The notes beneath the pieces were generated by a model that saw nothing but the letters and a program-made list of their open reading frames with translations, did not search any database and was not told the DNA's origin. A program made the translations under genes and the position numbers. From the NCBI RefSeq assembly GCF_016820635.1, contig NZ_WSFU01000137.1, positions 1 through 64,000 of the forward strand: a DNA stretch of 64,000 bases, in the 5' to 3' direction. Positions within the stretch are counted from its first letter, which is position 1. Every line of letters starts with the position of its first letter. Positions 34,229 through 42,957 of this stretch are shown here, one piece after another. The DNA is from Anaeromonas gelatinilytica (GTDB taxonomy: Bacteria > Bacillota > Clostridia > Tissierellales > SIT17).

Positions 34229-34906
34229 ATGAAAATTAAATATTTGGGGCATTCTGCTTTTATGATTGAAGAGGGTCTGATAAAAGCTTTAATAGATCCA
34301 TTTATAAGTGGAAATTCAAGTAATGGTATTAATATCGATGAATTGAAGGAAATAACTCATATCTTTGTTACCCATGGACATGATGATCATTTAGGAGACA
34401 CAGTAGAGATTGCTAAAAATAATAATGCAAAAGTAATTTGTAATGCTGAAATTGGTCAATATTTATCAGATAAAGGATTATATGTACATACTATGCATAT
34501 AGGTGGTTCTATTAGATTTGATTTTGGAAGGGTAAAGATGACACCAGCTCTACATGGTTCAGGAATTTATAATGGAAAATTTATGATTGATGGGGGTAAT
34601 CCTTGTGGATTTTTAATAGAATTAGATGATAAAAAATTATATCATGCTGGAGATACTGGCTTAACTATGGATATGAAACTTTTAGAAGAAGAAAATATAG
34701 ATATAGCATTAATTCCTATAGGTGGTAATTTTACTATGGATATATATGATGCAGTAAGAGCAGTAGAATTTATTAAACCAAAATTAGTAGTTCCTATGCA
34801 TTATGATACATTCCCCGTGATTAAGGCAGATCCAAATGAGTTTAAGAGGAATATTAAATCTAGAGAAGTAAAGATAATGTCAATAAGAGAAAGTATTAAA
34901 ATATAG
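34229..34906 (+). CDS. UPF0173-type metal-dependent hydrolase (MBL fold)
   Basis: The 225-residue metallo-beta-lactamase-fold hydrolase starts [14 protein letters not shown] and carries the metal motif [10 protein letters not shown] at about residues 47-56. A further His is in PALHGSG, the bridging Asp is in YHAGDTGL, and a C-terminal His is in [10 protein letters not shown]. Length and pattern match the UPF0173 (YtkL) family. Its physiological substrate is unknown. It lies between the two zinc-ribbon twins with its own AGGATGGTG site and terminator. Confidence 0.88.
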   Translation: MKIKYLGHSAFMIEEGLIKALIDPFISGNSSNGINIDELKEITHIFVTHGHDDHLGDTVEIAKNNNAKVICNAEIGQYLSDKGLYVHTMHIGGSIRFDFGRVKMTPALHGSGIYNGKFMIDGGNPCGFLIELDDKKLYHAGDTGLTMDMKLLEEENIDIALIPIGGNFTMDIYDAVRAVEFIKPKLVVPMHYDTFPVIKADPNEFKRNIKSREVKIMSIRESIKI

Positions 34907-34916
34907 ATTATTATAA

Positions 34917-34950
34917 GAAAATCGTAGATTAATATTAATCTACGGTTTTC
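34917..34950 (+). terminator. Terminator after the UPF0173 gene
   Basis: GAAAATCGTAGATTA pairs with TAATCTACGGTTTTC (one G-T pair) around a short loop; the 3' arm supplies a T run. Confidence 0.8.
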
Positions 34951-34970
34951 TAGTTATATCTTCTCCTTGA

Positions 34971-35024
34971 AGTTTAACATAAAAGTATAAATATATTTTT
35001 ATATTTATACTTTTATGTTAAACT
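34971..35024. repeat. 54-bp perfect palindrome (24-bp arms)
   Basis: Bases 34971-34994 (beginning AGTTTAACATAAAAG) are the exact reverse complement of 35001-35024, with a 6-base spacer ATTTTT. It sits just upstream of the VOC gene and next to a TATAAT-like stretch (about 35024-35035). As at 10714, there is no T tract after it, so an operator or leader hairpin is more likely than a terminator. Confidence 0.88.
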
Positions 35025-35058
35025 ATATAATATAATTTAGATATTATAGGAGGTGTAT

Positions 35059-35427
35059 ATGATGAAATTTTGTTGGACTACAATAAGGGTAAAAGATTTA
35101 GAGGAATCATTAAAATTTTATGAGGAAATTGTTGGATTAACAGTGAATAGAAGATTTCAAACTGCAGAAGGTATGAAAATAGCATTTTTAGGGATTGGAG
35201 AAACGCAACTTGAATTAATTTATGATGAAAATAAAGAGGAAGGTATTATTGGAAAAGATATTTCTTTAGGATTTGAAATAGATTCAGTTGAAAGAAAAAT
35301 GAAATTTGTCAAAGAAAATGGGATAGAAATATATAGTGGACTATTTCAACCTAATCCAAATATTAAATTTTTTTATGTGCAAGATCCAAACGGATTAAAA
35401 ATTCAATTTATAGAGTCTATTAAATAA
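35059..35427 (+). CDS. VOC-family protein, glyoxalase I-like
   Basis: The small metalloenzyme or binding protein of about 122 residues has paired beta-alpha-beta-beta-beta units. The first runs WTTIRVKDLEESLKFYEEIV-GLTV and ends with LELIYD. The second ends FFYVQDPNGLKIQFIES, the classic VOC DPNG signature. Glyoxalase-type metal ligands are plausible (His is replaced by Trp at the first strand; Glu residues are present at LELI and IQFIE), so lactoylglutathione lyase activity is doubtful. AGGAGG precedes ATG 35059 and ATG 35062. It may act in detoxification. Confidence 0.8.
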   Translation: MMKFCWTTIRVKDLEESLKFYEEIVGLTVNRRFQTAEGMKIAFLGIGETQLELIYDENKEEGIIGKDISLGFEIDSVERKMKFVKENGIEIYSGLFQPNPNIKFFYVQDPNGLKIQFIESIK

Positions 35428-35458
35428 AATGTTGGTTATAAGATAAAGGAGGGAAATG

Positions 35459-35851
35459 ATGAATTGGTTAAGAAAATTTATGACAGGTAGATCAGGAGGA
35501 GATCAACTTTCTAGTGGGTTAGTAATATTGTCAATAATTTTTATAATAATAAGTAGATTTACTAATTGGACTATATTTTTATTTTTTAGTTATATTCCCC
35601 TGGCAATAACTATTTACAGAATGTTTTCTAAGAATATACAAAAACGTAGAATGGAAAATTATAAGTTTATGATGTTATTAAGCCCCGTTTATTTAAAATT
35701 CAAGAAATTATCTAACAGATTAGGAGATATGAAAACTCATAAATATTTTAAATGTCCAAATTGTAAGGTTAAATTGAGGTTACCAAAAAATAAAGGGAAA
35801 ATTAAGATAAAATGCCCCAAATGTAATACTGAATTTATAAAGAAAACTTAA
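35459..35851 (+). CDS. Small membrane protein with C-terminal zinc ribbon
   Basis: The 130-residue protein (from ATG 35459) has an N-terminal amphipathic start NWLRKFMTGRSGGDQLSSG, two adjacent membrane helices (about 20-58) and a basic linker. A C-terminal zinc ribbon has FKCPNCKVKLRLP and IKCPKCNTEFI, i.e. two CPxC knuckles about 20 residues apart. I recall similar proteins annotated only as zinc-ribbon or hypothetical. A near-identical copy at 33770 is frameshifted. AAAGGAGGG precedes the start. Function unknown; perhaps a membrane-anchored nucleic-acid or protein binder. Confidence 0.8.
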   Translation: MNWLRKFMTGRSGGDQLSSGLVILSIIFIIISRFTNWTIFLFFSYIPLAITIYRMFSKNIQKRRMENYKFMMLLSPVYLKFKKLSNRLGDMKTHKYFKCPNCKVKLRLPKNKGKIKIKCPKCNTEFIKKT

Positions 35852-35880
35852 TAATAAAAATCTTACAAATTTAAAATATT

Positions 35881-36612
35881 TTAAGTATATTTTTTTCTAA
35901 ACAAGTATTCATCTAAAGGTTTATTTATTTCCCATACTGTAGAATTTAAATTTTCTATTTTTTTAGCAAATTTATTGGATATTTCTATTTTGTCCTCAAA
36001 ATGCATTGGTATAAGAAGTTTAGGTTTAATTGTTTGAGCAAAATATTTTCCTCCTAAATAATAGTTTTCATCTAGTCTTGGATCTACAGGAACGAAAGCT
36101 ACATCTATATTTTTTTCTTCGATAATATTTATTTCCTTTTTGTAGTCCATTTCTTCTTTTATTTGTGTATTTTTATCATCATTTTTCCAATGCCACCAAT
36201 TTAAGTCTCCTGAATGGTATATATTTAGATTATCTAAATTGACTAAATAAGATAATCCTCTGTCAGTAGTTCCATAGGTTTTTATTATTATATTATCGAA
36301 CTTTAAAGAATTATATTTATTTATATAATAAATATTCTTATTATCTATGTTTATAGATATATCGTCACTAATAATGTATTTTATTTTATTATTATATTCA
36401 GTCCAAGTTAAGATTATAGGGTCAAAATGGTCTCTATGTCCATGGGTAACAAAAACAAATACTTCTTTTTTATTACCTATAAATAAATTCATTAAACTTA
36501 TATTATCAATATAACTATTTGTAATATAATCAAATACTAAAATATAATTTTTAGTTTCAACAAAAAAACCGCTGTGATACATATAAGTTATCTTTGTTTC
36601 ACCTTTCTTCAT
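35881..36612 (-). CDS. Metallo-beta-lactamase fold hydrolase
   Basis: The 243-residue protein has the MBL metal motif THGHRDHFDP at about residues 55-64, an Asp in HSGDLNWW at about 132-139, and a final His in LIPMHFED near 207. The start, TKITYMYHSGFFVETKNYIL, resembles the UlaG/UPF0173 branch. A conserved DPRLDE... segment precedes the last metal-binding region. It is a single minus-strand gene and unrelated in sequence detail to the MBL protein at 34229. Substrate unknown. Confidence 0.82.
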   Translation of the reverse strand: MKKGETKITYMYHSGFFVETKNYILVFDYITNSYIDNISLMNLFIGNKKEVFVFVTHGHRDHFDPIILTWTEYNNKIKYIISDDISINIDNKNIYYINKYNSLKFDNIIIKTYGTTDRGLSYLVNLDNLNIYHSGDLNWWHWKNDDKNTQIKEEMDYKKEINIIEEKNIDVAFVPVDPRLDENYYLGGKYFAQTIKPKLLIPMHFEDKIEISNKFAKKIENLNSTVWEINKPLDEYLFRKKYT

Positions 36613-36890
36613 AAACAGATTATACCTCCTTAATTGGTCATAGTTTATTTATATAGTTATAATTTTATCATAAAGTGACCAAATTAGTCTATTTTTAAAA
36701 TATTTTAGGTGAATTATCTTCTATACCTGAAAGTGCATTTAGAGAAGATTTAACATTATTAATTTACTCCATTTTTTCAAATGGTAGGAATATACGGGGC
36801 AGAAAAATAAAAAATATATGATAAAAGTTTAAATTATATTTTCTGATATAATAATGATAAACAATAAAATAAGTTTCAAAGGAGAATGTG

Positions 36891-37727
36891 ATGATTAAAT
36901 TAGGAAAGATTCAAGAGTTAATAGTCGATAGACTTGCTCCTCAAGGGGTATATTTAAAGTCTATAAAAGATGAGAATAATGAAACAGTTTTGTTACCTTT
37001 AAAGGAAGTAAATAGAGGGGTTGAAATTGGAGATAGAATAGAGGTTTTTGTATATAGAGACTCTAATGATAGAGTTATATCTACAACTAAGAGGCCTAAA
37101 CTCACGTTAGGGGATATAGGTTTTTTGGAAGTAGTAGATATTACTAAAATAGGTTCTTTTATGGATTGGGGATTAGAAAAGGATTTATTTTTACCATTTA
37201 GGGAACAGCGAGGAAGACTTAAAAAAGGTAGAGAATATTTAGTAGGAGTATATATTGATAAGAGTGATAGATTATGTGCTACCATGAATGTATATGATAT
37301 GTTAGATATAAATTCTACATATAAAGAGAATGATAAAGTAGAGGGTATGGTATATAATATTAATCCAGATATGGGTGTATTTGTAGCTATAGATAAGAAA
37401 TATCATGGGTTAATACCTAAACAAAAAGTATTTAGATATTTTAAGTTAGGAGAAAAAATAGAAGCTAGAGTTGTTAAAGTTAGATCAGATGGTAAATTAG
37501 AATTGAGTATAAGAAAAAAAGCTTATAAACAAATGGATGTTGATGCAGATGAGATTATATCTAAGTTAAAATCAAATGGAGGAGTATTAATGTTGAATGA
37601 TAAAAGTTCACCTGATCTAATTAAAAAGCAATTACAAATGAGTAAAGGGGCTTTTAAAAGAGCAATAGGAAGATTACTAAAAGAAAATAAAATTGAATTT
37701 GTAGAAGGTGGAATTAAATTAATATAG
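36891..37727 (+). CDS. cvfB: CvfB-like S1-domain RNA-binding protein
   Basis: The 278-residue protein has several S1/OB RNA-binding modules and a C-terminal winged helix, as in CvfB/YitL. First unit: GKIQELIVDRLAPQGVYL. Second: LGDIGFLEVVDITKIGSFMDWG, with KDLFLPFREQRG. Third: VEGMVYNINPDMGVFVAID and RYFKLGEKIEARVVKVRSDG. The C-terminal helix region reads MSKGAFKRAIGRLLKENKIE. In Staphylococcus CvfB affects virulence gene expression; its general role is in RNA metabolism. ATG 36891 follows AAAGGAGAATG; an in-frame GTG lies three bases earlier. Confidence 0.88.
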   Translation: MIKLGKIQELIVDRLAPQGVYLKSIKDENNETVLLPLKEVNRGVEIGDRIEVFVYRDSNDRVISTTKRPKLTLGDIGFLEVVDITKIGSFMDWGLEKDLFLPFREQRGRLKKGREYLVGVYIDKSDRLCATMNVYDMLDINSTYKENDKVEGMVYNINPDMGVFVAIDKKYHGLIPKQKVFRYFKLGEKIEARVVKVRSDGKLELSIRKKAYKQMDVDADEIISKLKSNGGVLMLNDKSSPDLIKKQLQMSKGAFKRAIGRLLKENKIEFVEGGIKLI

Positions 37728-37949
37728 AATTATATGATTAAAGTGAAATGGTTGAAGCAGCTTCTATAATGCCTGATACAAAACTCATATGAAGTAATAT
37801 TGTATCTTTTATAGTAGAGAAGATATATTAGAGACTTTTATGGCAAGAATAGCACTTATGTATTGTAAATTTATTTCTTACAATAATTAACTTGTTATAT
37901 TGGTATTAATAGTATATAATTGACTTAATGCATATAATCTTTATAATAG

Positions 37950-37990
37950 AGACTTCAGATGAAGGGTCTTCATTTGTGGTCTTTTATTTT
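37950..37990 (+). terminator. Hairpin with T-rich tail in the helicase gene leader
   Basis: AGAC-TTC-AGATGAAG and CTTCATTT-GTG-GTCT pair with an internal mismatch and are followed by TTTTATTTT. It lies about 70 bases before the DEAD-box helicase start, so it may be an attenuator in that gene's leader. Elsewhere between 37728 and 38058 I see no gene. Confidence 0.5.
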
Positions 37991-38058
37991 GTGAAAATAT
38001 ATTATAAAAAAATATATATTGTAAATAATAATGAATAAACGTAAGAAAGGAAAGTTGA

Positions 38059-39642
38059 ATGAAAACAATAAAGTTTAATGAACTAAAAATAAGTAAAGAA
38101 TTGGAGCAAGCAATTAGTGAAATGGGATTTGAGGAAGCAACTCCAATACAAACAAAAGCTATTCCAGAAATATTAAAGGGAACTGATGTCATTGGTCAAG
38201 CACAGACAGGAACGGGGAAAACAGTTGCTTTTGGTATACCAATATTAGAAAAGGTAGATACTACTCAAAAATCAGTACAAGCATTAATTTTATGTCCTAC
38301 AAGAGAATTAGCTATACAGGTATCTGAAGAAATTAGAAGGTTAGCTAAATATATACCAGGGCTTAAAACATTACCTGTATATGGGGGGCAACCTATTCAA
38401 AGACAAATACAAGCATTAAAAAAAGGAGTTCAGGTTGTAATAGGAACTCCAGGTAGGATTATGGATCATATGAGAAGAAAGACACTGAAACTTCAAAGTC
38501 TAAATATGGTTGTATTAGATGAAGCTGATGAAATGTTAAATATGGGATTTAGGGAAGATATAGAAGAAATTTTAGATAAAACACCAGAGAAAAGACAAAC
38601 CTTATTATTTTCTGCTACGATACCTAAACCTATATTGGATATCACTAAAAAATATCAAAAGAACTCTAAAACTATAAAAGTAGTGCATAAAGAGCTTACA
38701 GTGCCTAGTATTGAACAATATTATATAGAAGTAAAAAGAAGAAATAAATTAGAAATACTTACTAGACTAATTGATATACATGATCCTAAATTAAGTTTAA
38801 TATTTTGTAATACTAAAAGAATGGTTGATGAGTTAGTCGTTGATTTACAAGCAAGAGGGTATTTTGTTGATGGCTTGCATGGAGATTTAAAGCAAAATCA
38901 AAGAGATAGAGTAATGAACAGTTTTCGTAATGGTAATGTAGAGATATTAGTAGCTACAGACGTTGCAGCAAGAGGAATTGATGTAGATGATGTAGAAATG
39001 GTATTTAATTATGATGTACCTCAAGATGAAGAATATTATGTTCATAGAATTGGCAGAACTGGTAGAGCTGGTAGAACTGGTCGTGCCTTTACTTTTGTTG
39101 TGGGAAAGGATATATATAAATTAAAGGGGATACAAAAATATACTAAGACAAAGATTAAAAGACAACAGGCTCCTTCAATCAATGAAGTAGAGGAAGCTAA
39201 AGCAGATAAAGTATTAAATGAGATTAAAACAATAATTGATAATGAAAAATTATCAAAAGAAAGAAATTATATTGAAAAATTATTAGATGATGAATATACA
39301 TCGATTGATATAGCAGCAGCATTGCTTAATATGTCAATGGGTAATATTGAAGAAAAAGATAATGAAACAGATGTAGATTTTGGTAATACTGGAGCAGAAC
39401 CAGGAATGGTAAGATTATTTATAAATATTGGAAAGAAACATAAAGTTAGAGTTAGAGATATATTAGGAGCAATTGCGGGAGAGACAGGACTTCCAGGAGA
39501 GATTGTAGGGAAAATTGATATGTATGATAAATTTACTTTCGTAGAAGTACCTGTGGAAAGTGGTCAAAATGTATTAGAAACAATGAAGAATAATAAAATA
39601 AAAGGTAAAAAAATAAATATTGAACCTGCAAATAGTAAATAA
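38059..39642 (+). CDS. DEAD-box RNA helicase with DbpA-type C-terminal domain
   Basis: The 527-residue ATP-dependent RNA helicase resembles CshA/DeaD. Motifs in order: Q motif GFEEATPIQTKAIP, motif I AQTGTGKT, Ia PTRELAIQ, II DEAD (in VLDEADEMLNMGFR), III SATIP, V ATDVAARGIDVDDV and VI HRIGRTGRAGRTG. The C-terminal region (about residues 400-527) contains an RNA-binding DbpA-like domain: VRLFINIGKKHKVRVRDILG and FTFVEVPVE. Such helicases act in ribosome assembly, RNA decay and cold adaptation. A hairpin in the leader could provide control. It stands alone, followed by a strong terminator. Confidence 0.93.
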   Translation: MKTIKFNELKISKELEQAISEMGFEEATPIQTKAIPEILKGTDVIGQAQTGTGKTVAFGIPILEKVDTTQKSVQALILCPTRELAIQVSEEIRRLAKYIPGLKTLPVYGGQPIQRQIQALKKGVQVVIGTPGRIMDHMRRKTLKLQSLNMVVLDEADEMLNMGFREDIEEILDKTPEKRQTLLFSATIPKPILDITKKYQKNSKTIKVVHKELTVPSIEQYYIEVKRRNKLEILTRLIDIHDPKLSLIFCNTKRMVDELVVDLQARGYFVDGLHGDLKQNQRDRVMNSFRNGNVEILVATDVAARGIDVDDVEMVFNYDVPQDEEYYVHRIGRTGRAGRTGRAFTFVVGKDIYKLKGIQKYTKTKIKRQQAPSINEVEEAKADKVLNEIKTIIDNEKLSKERNYIEKLLDDEYTSIDIAAALLNMSMGNIEEKDNETDVDFGNTGAEPGMVRLFINIGKKHKVRVRDILGAIAGETGLPGEIVGKIDMYDKFTFVEVPVESGQNVLETMKNNKIKGKKINIEPANSK

Positions 39643-39644
39643 AT

Positions 39645-39684
39645 AAAAAAATCTTTCATTCTATATAGAATGAAAGATTTTTTT
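39645..39684. terminator. Bidirectional terminator after the helicase gene
   Basis: AAAAAAATCTTTCATTC and GAATGAAAGATTTTTTT pair around a short loop. The A and T tracts allow termination in both directions, serving the convergent gene too. Confidence 0.88.
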
Positions 39685-39754
39685 ATTAATAATATTATTT
39701 TGAATATTTACCTAGATGTAACACTGGTAGGCTAACTAGCCACTTTTATATTTG

Positions 39755-41299
39755 TTATATTAAGGCAAAGTCTGCCATTAATACTCCATTTGTATTTCCA
39801 TCATTATTTTTTACTGGTACGGACATGGCAATGCAATAGTTATAGGAATCTGTAGATATATATGGATCTGATAGATATATTTCTCCGTTCATTGCTTTTT
39901 TAAAATATTCTCTATGCTTAAAATTGTCATATAATTCTTCTTTATTTCCTAAATCAAGTTCCTTATTATAACTTATTGCAGTTGTATTTCCATCTGAATC
40001 AAGTAGAGTTATAATCTCAAAGTTTTTATTATTATCAATGATTTCCTGCATATAGTTTTCAGAAGAGTTTCTATTAAAAGTTGATATTGAAGAGTTTTTA
40101 GTTATAGAGATTAATTTGTCTACTCCTTTATCTATTTCATTTTGGGTAGATGGTTTAATTTCATATGATTTAACAAAAAAATTTATCACTTTTTTTATTT
40201 CTGATGTTTTAGAACCTAATTCTTTAAGAGCGTTAAACATATCATTTATCATATATGTTTGTTGTTCAATAGCTACAGAGGCTTCTTGAGTAGCACCAGT
40301 ATTTTGTTGAGAAGTGGCAGCTACTCCTTCCATAAATTCTTTTATATTATTAATAATATCTTCTTCTTCTTTTGCTAGATTATTTATTAAATCAATGAGA
40401 TTTATAGTTTCGTCGGTAGATACAACTATATTATCGAAATATTTCTTTGCATCATCAGCGATTAAAATATCTTCTTTCATATTATCAGAATCAGATCTAA
40501 TTTCATTGGCAATTGATGAAATTTCTTTTTTTAAGGTATTAATTAATTCTTTTATATGATTTGAAGCATTTGAGGCTTCGTCAGCTAAAGATTTTACTTC
40601 ATTAGCAACCACAGCGAATCCTCTACCCATTTCTCCAGCTCTTGCAGCTTCTATACTTGCATTTAGGGCTAATAAATTTGTGTTTTCGCTGATATCATTA
40701 ACTGATTCTGTAATAACATTTATTTCATTAGCTTTTTCTTCTAGGCGAGTTATTTTATTTACTAAATCAATACTATTATCTGTATTCTTTTTAATAGCAT
40801 CTAGTAATTTATTAAATATTTCACTATTTTTGTTAATAATATCTTTAGTTGATATAGCTTTTATTTTAGCATCTTCAGTTTTAGAAGTAATAATGTTAAA
40901 GTCTTTGATTATCTGTTCAGTATAATCATAAGCTTGTATAATGGAAGAAGATTGCTTTTCTGTACTATTTGCAATTTCTGATATTACTTTAGAACTGTGA
41001 ATTGCACCATCATTTATGTTTTGAGAATCTTCATTCATATGTTCTATAAATTCTTCTACATGGTCTGTAGATGAATTTACATTTGCTATAAATTTACGAA
41101 AATTTTTTAATAAAATATTTAATATAGATCCTAAATTTTTCATAGATCCCATTTTTTTAGGATTAAAAGTTTCTGTAAAATTCCCAGTAGATATTAAACT
41201 AACCTTTGATTCTAATTTTTTTAGCTTAAATAAAGACTTAAAATACATTATTAAAGTTATAATTAATAAAATAAATAATACAATTATAATATATATCAC
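39755..41299 (-). CDS. Methyl-accepting chemotaxis-like protein with C-terminal sensor
   Basis: The 514-residue signalling protein has one N-terminal membrane helix (about 2-20) and no extracellular loop. A coiled-coil and MCP signalling domain follow, whose hairpin tip reads ENTNLLALNASIEAARAGEM and GRGFAVVANEVKSLADEA. After it (about 400-514) comes a Cache/PDC-like sensor: YFKKAMNGEIYLSDPYIST, then IAMSVPVKNNDGNTNGVLMA. In ordinary receptors the sensor precedes the signalling domain and lies outside the cell; here it would be cytoplasmic. Ligand and partner CheA are not visible. Confidence 0.85.
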   Translation of the reverse strand: MIYIIIVLFILLIITLIMYFKSLFKLKKLESKVSLISTGNFTETFNPKKMGSMKNLGSILNILLKNFRKFIANVNSSTDHVEEFIEHMNEDSQNINDGAIHSSKVISEIANSTEKQSSSIIQAYDYTEQIIKDFNIITSKTEDAKIKAISTKDIINKNSEIFNKLLDAIKKNTDNSIDLVNKITRLEEKANEINVITESVNDISENTNLLALNASIEAARAGEMGRGFAVVANEVKSLADEASNASNHIKELINTLKKEISSIANEIRSDSDNMKEDILIADDAKKYFDNIVVSTDETINLIDLINNLAKEEEDIINNIKEFMEGVAATSQQNTGATQEASVAIEQQTYMINDMFNALKELGSKTSEIKKVINFFVKSYEIKPSTQNEIDKGVDKLISITKNSSISTFNRNSSENYMQEIIDNNKNFEIITLLDSDGNTTAISYNKELDLGNKEELYDNFKHREYFKKAMNGEIYLSDPYISTDSYNYCIAMSVPVKNNDGNTNGVLMADFALI

Positions 41300-41520
41300 T
41301 CTACACCCTCCCTATTTTTGGTTAACAATTTAATACTTCTATAAAAATAAATGAATCCCTTTTTATTAAAGATTAAATTTTTGTATAAATAAAAATAGTT
41401 GGATAATTTAATCATTTAAACAATTTCGTATTTTTCGTTAAAGGTAATAAATAGTATTTTTATTTATTATGAATAAGAATAAATAATCTGTATAAGTAAA
41501 AAATAATTAAGGGTGATAAA

Positions 41521-41700
41521 ATGGATAAAGAGAGAAGATTAAAAGAAAAATTTAATAAAACAACCGATGATAAATATTTCACTGAATTTGCAAAAGAAAC
41601 TCATAGATTACCGCAACGGAGAGCATTAAGAAATATATTAGATGCTAGTTTAGAAGGTGTTGATATTAATACAGAAGAAAATTTAGAAGAAGATCATTAA
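41521..41700 (+). CDS. Small hypothetical protein, 59 aa
   Basis: This short gene encodes a 59-residue soluble, highly charged protein: basic first half (KERRLKEKFNKTT, HRLPQRRALRNIL) and acidic end (TEENLEEDH). AAGGGTG lies eight bases before the ATG. A terminator directly overlaps its stop codon, which supports it as a genuine transcription unit. I do not recognise a family. It stands between the chemoreceptor gene and codY. Confidence 0.65.
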   Translation: MDKERRLKEKFNKTTDDKYFTEFAKETHRLPQRRALRNILDASLEGVDINTEENLEEDH

Positions 41701-41716
41701 TTGATCTTCTTTTTTT
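41688..41716 (+). terminator. Terminator overlapping the 59-aa gene stop
   Basis: AGAAGATCA (41688-41696) pairs with TGATCTTCT (41702-41710) and leads into a T tract. From 41717 to 42055 there is no recognisable gene, only AT-rich DNA with a TATAAT at 41861-41866 that may be part of the codY promoter. Confidence 0.85.
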
Positions 41717-42055
41717 GGAATTTAATATAATCAACATTATTTTAATATATTGTAATGTAACAAAAAAATAAAAGGTTAAGAAGTAAGCTATTTCATCAAG
41801 TTTATTCTAAAAATTTAAAATATTTGGTGTAATTATATTTTATAATTGGTTTTTTTAGGGTATAATTAAATTATGCAGAACACTTGCAAAATTCTACATA
41901 ATAATATAAAATTTCTAATGTTATGATATTAACATGACGAATATATTATTAATTAATATTTAATATATTTATGAATATTAGATTGTAAATATTTATTAGA
42001 ATTGATTAGTATACCTAGAAGAAAACAATAATTGTATATATTAAGGAGGATTTAA

Positions 42056-42832
42056 ATGGCAACACTATTAGAAAAAGCAAGAAAATTAAATAAGATATTA
42101 GAAGATGCAGGAACTGCACCTGTGAATTTTACAACATTAAGTGAGAGTCTTAGGGAGGTATTAGATTCAAATACTTATGTAATAAGTGCAAAAGGAAAAG
42201 TTATAGGAGTAAGTTTAAAGGATGATTTAGAAAATCCAATCATTATTGATCCTAAAACAGGAGATAAGAATTTTCCGATAGAGTATAATGAAAAATTATT
42301 AAATATTGATGTTGTAAATCATAATGTTACTGGAGATGGATTATTAGATATATTCAGTAAAGATATCAAAAGTTATGACAAGTATGCTACTATAGTGCCT
42401 CTTAAAAGAAATGGAGAAAGATTAGGTACATTAGTTTTAGCAAGAGCAGAAGAAAAATTTACTGAGGATGATTTGGTTTTAGTTGAGTATAGTGCTACTA
42501 TTGTAGCTACAGAAATACTTAGATCAAAGAGTGAAGTAGTAAAGGAAAAAGCTCGTAAAAAGTCTATAGTACAAATGGGGATTAAGACATTATCCTATTC
42601 TGAATTAGAAGCTTTAACTCATATCTTTGAAGAATTAGATGGGGAGGAAGGCTTATTGGTGGCAAGTAAGGTGGCAGATAGAGTAGGTATAACTAGATCA
42701 GTTATTGTAAATGCTCTAAGAAAATTAGAGAGTGCTGGTATTATAGAATCTAGATCTCTTGGAATGAAAGGGACATACATTAAAATACTTAATGACAAAT
42801 TGTTAGAAGAATTAGATAAAATAAAAAGATAA
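42056..42832 (+). CDS. codY: CodY, GTP/branched-chain amino acid-sensing global repressor
   Basis: The 258-residue pleiotropic regulator of low-GC Gram-positives senses GTP and isoleucine and represses nutrient-scavenging genes. The N-terminal GAF domain begins MATLLEKARKLNKILEDAG, the typical CodY start. The C-terminal winged HTH reads VASKVADRVGITRSVIVNAL then RKLESAGIIESRSLGMKGTY, the strongly conserved CodY DNA-binding segment. AAGGAGG is well placed. It is monocistronic, followed by a 22-bp perfect terminator stem, unlike the Bacillus clpQY-codY arrangement. Confidence 0.96.
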   Translation: MATLLEKARKLNKILEDAGTAPVNFTTLSESLREVLDSNTYVISAKGKVIGVSLKDDLENPIIIDPKTGDKNFPIEYNEKLLNIDVVNHNVTGDGLLDIFSKDIKSYDKYATIVPLKRNGERLGTLVLARAEEKFTEDDLVLVEYSATIVATEILRSKSEVVKEKARKKSIVQMGIKTLSYSELEALTHIFEELDGEEGLLVASKVADRVGITRSVIVNALRKLESAGIIESRSLGMKGTYIKILNDKLLEELDKIKR

Positions 42833-42836
42833 TAGT

Positions 42837-42888
42837 AATGTCAAATAAAAATGACCTATATAGGTCATTTTTATTTGACATTTTTTAA
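42837..42888. terminator. Long perfect terminator after codY
   Basis: A 22-bp perfect stem (42837-42858 with 42861-42882, innermost ATGACCTA / TAGGTCAT) is followed by TTTT. Confidence 0.88.
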
Positions 42889-42915
42889 TTTTATGATAGT
42901 ATATATGAGTCCGTA

Positions 42916-42949
42916 AGTGTTTCCTTGGCCCCACTAAAAAAACAAGGAG
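42916..42949 (+). promoter_or_regulatory. preQ1-I-like riboswitch (H-type pseudoknot)
   Basis: AGTG (42916-42919) and CACT (42932-42935) form stem 1 around a 12-base loop. Within the loop CCTTG (42923-42927) can pair with CAAGG (42943-42947) across an A-rich tail. This reproduces the preQ1-I layout, and CCCCACTAAAAAAACAAGG resembles the family's 3' part. The second stem covers the AAGGAG ribosome binding site (42944-42949) eight bases before the queT ATG, so ligand binding would block translation. Stem 1 is short, which lowers certainty. Confidence 0.6.
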
Positions 42950-42957
42950 TGATAAAA

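Noticed and set aside
42925-42957. N-terminal extension of QueT from a TTG
   Set aside because: It overlaps the pseudoknot and ribosome binding site; ATG 42958 is the sensible start.
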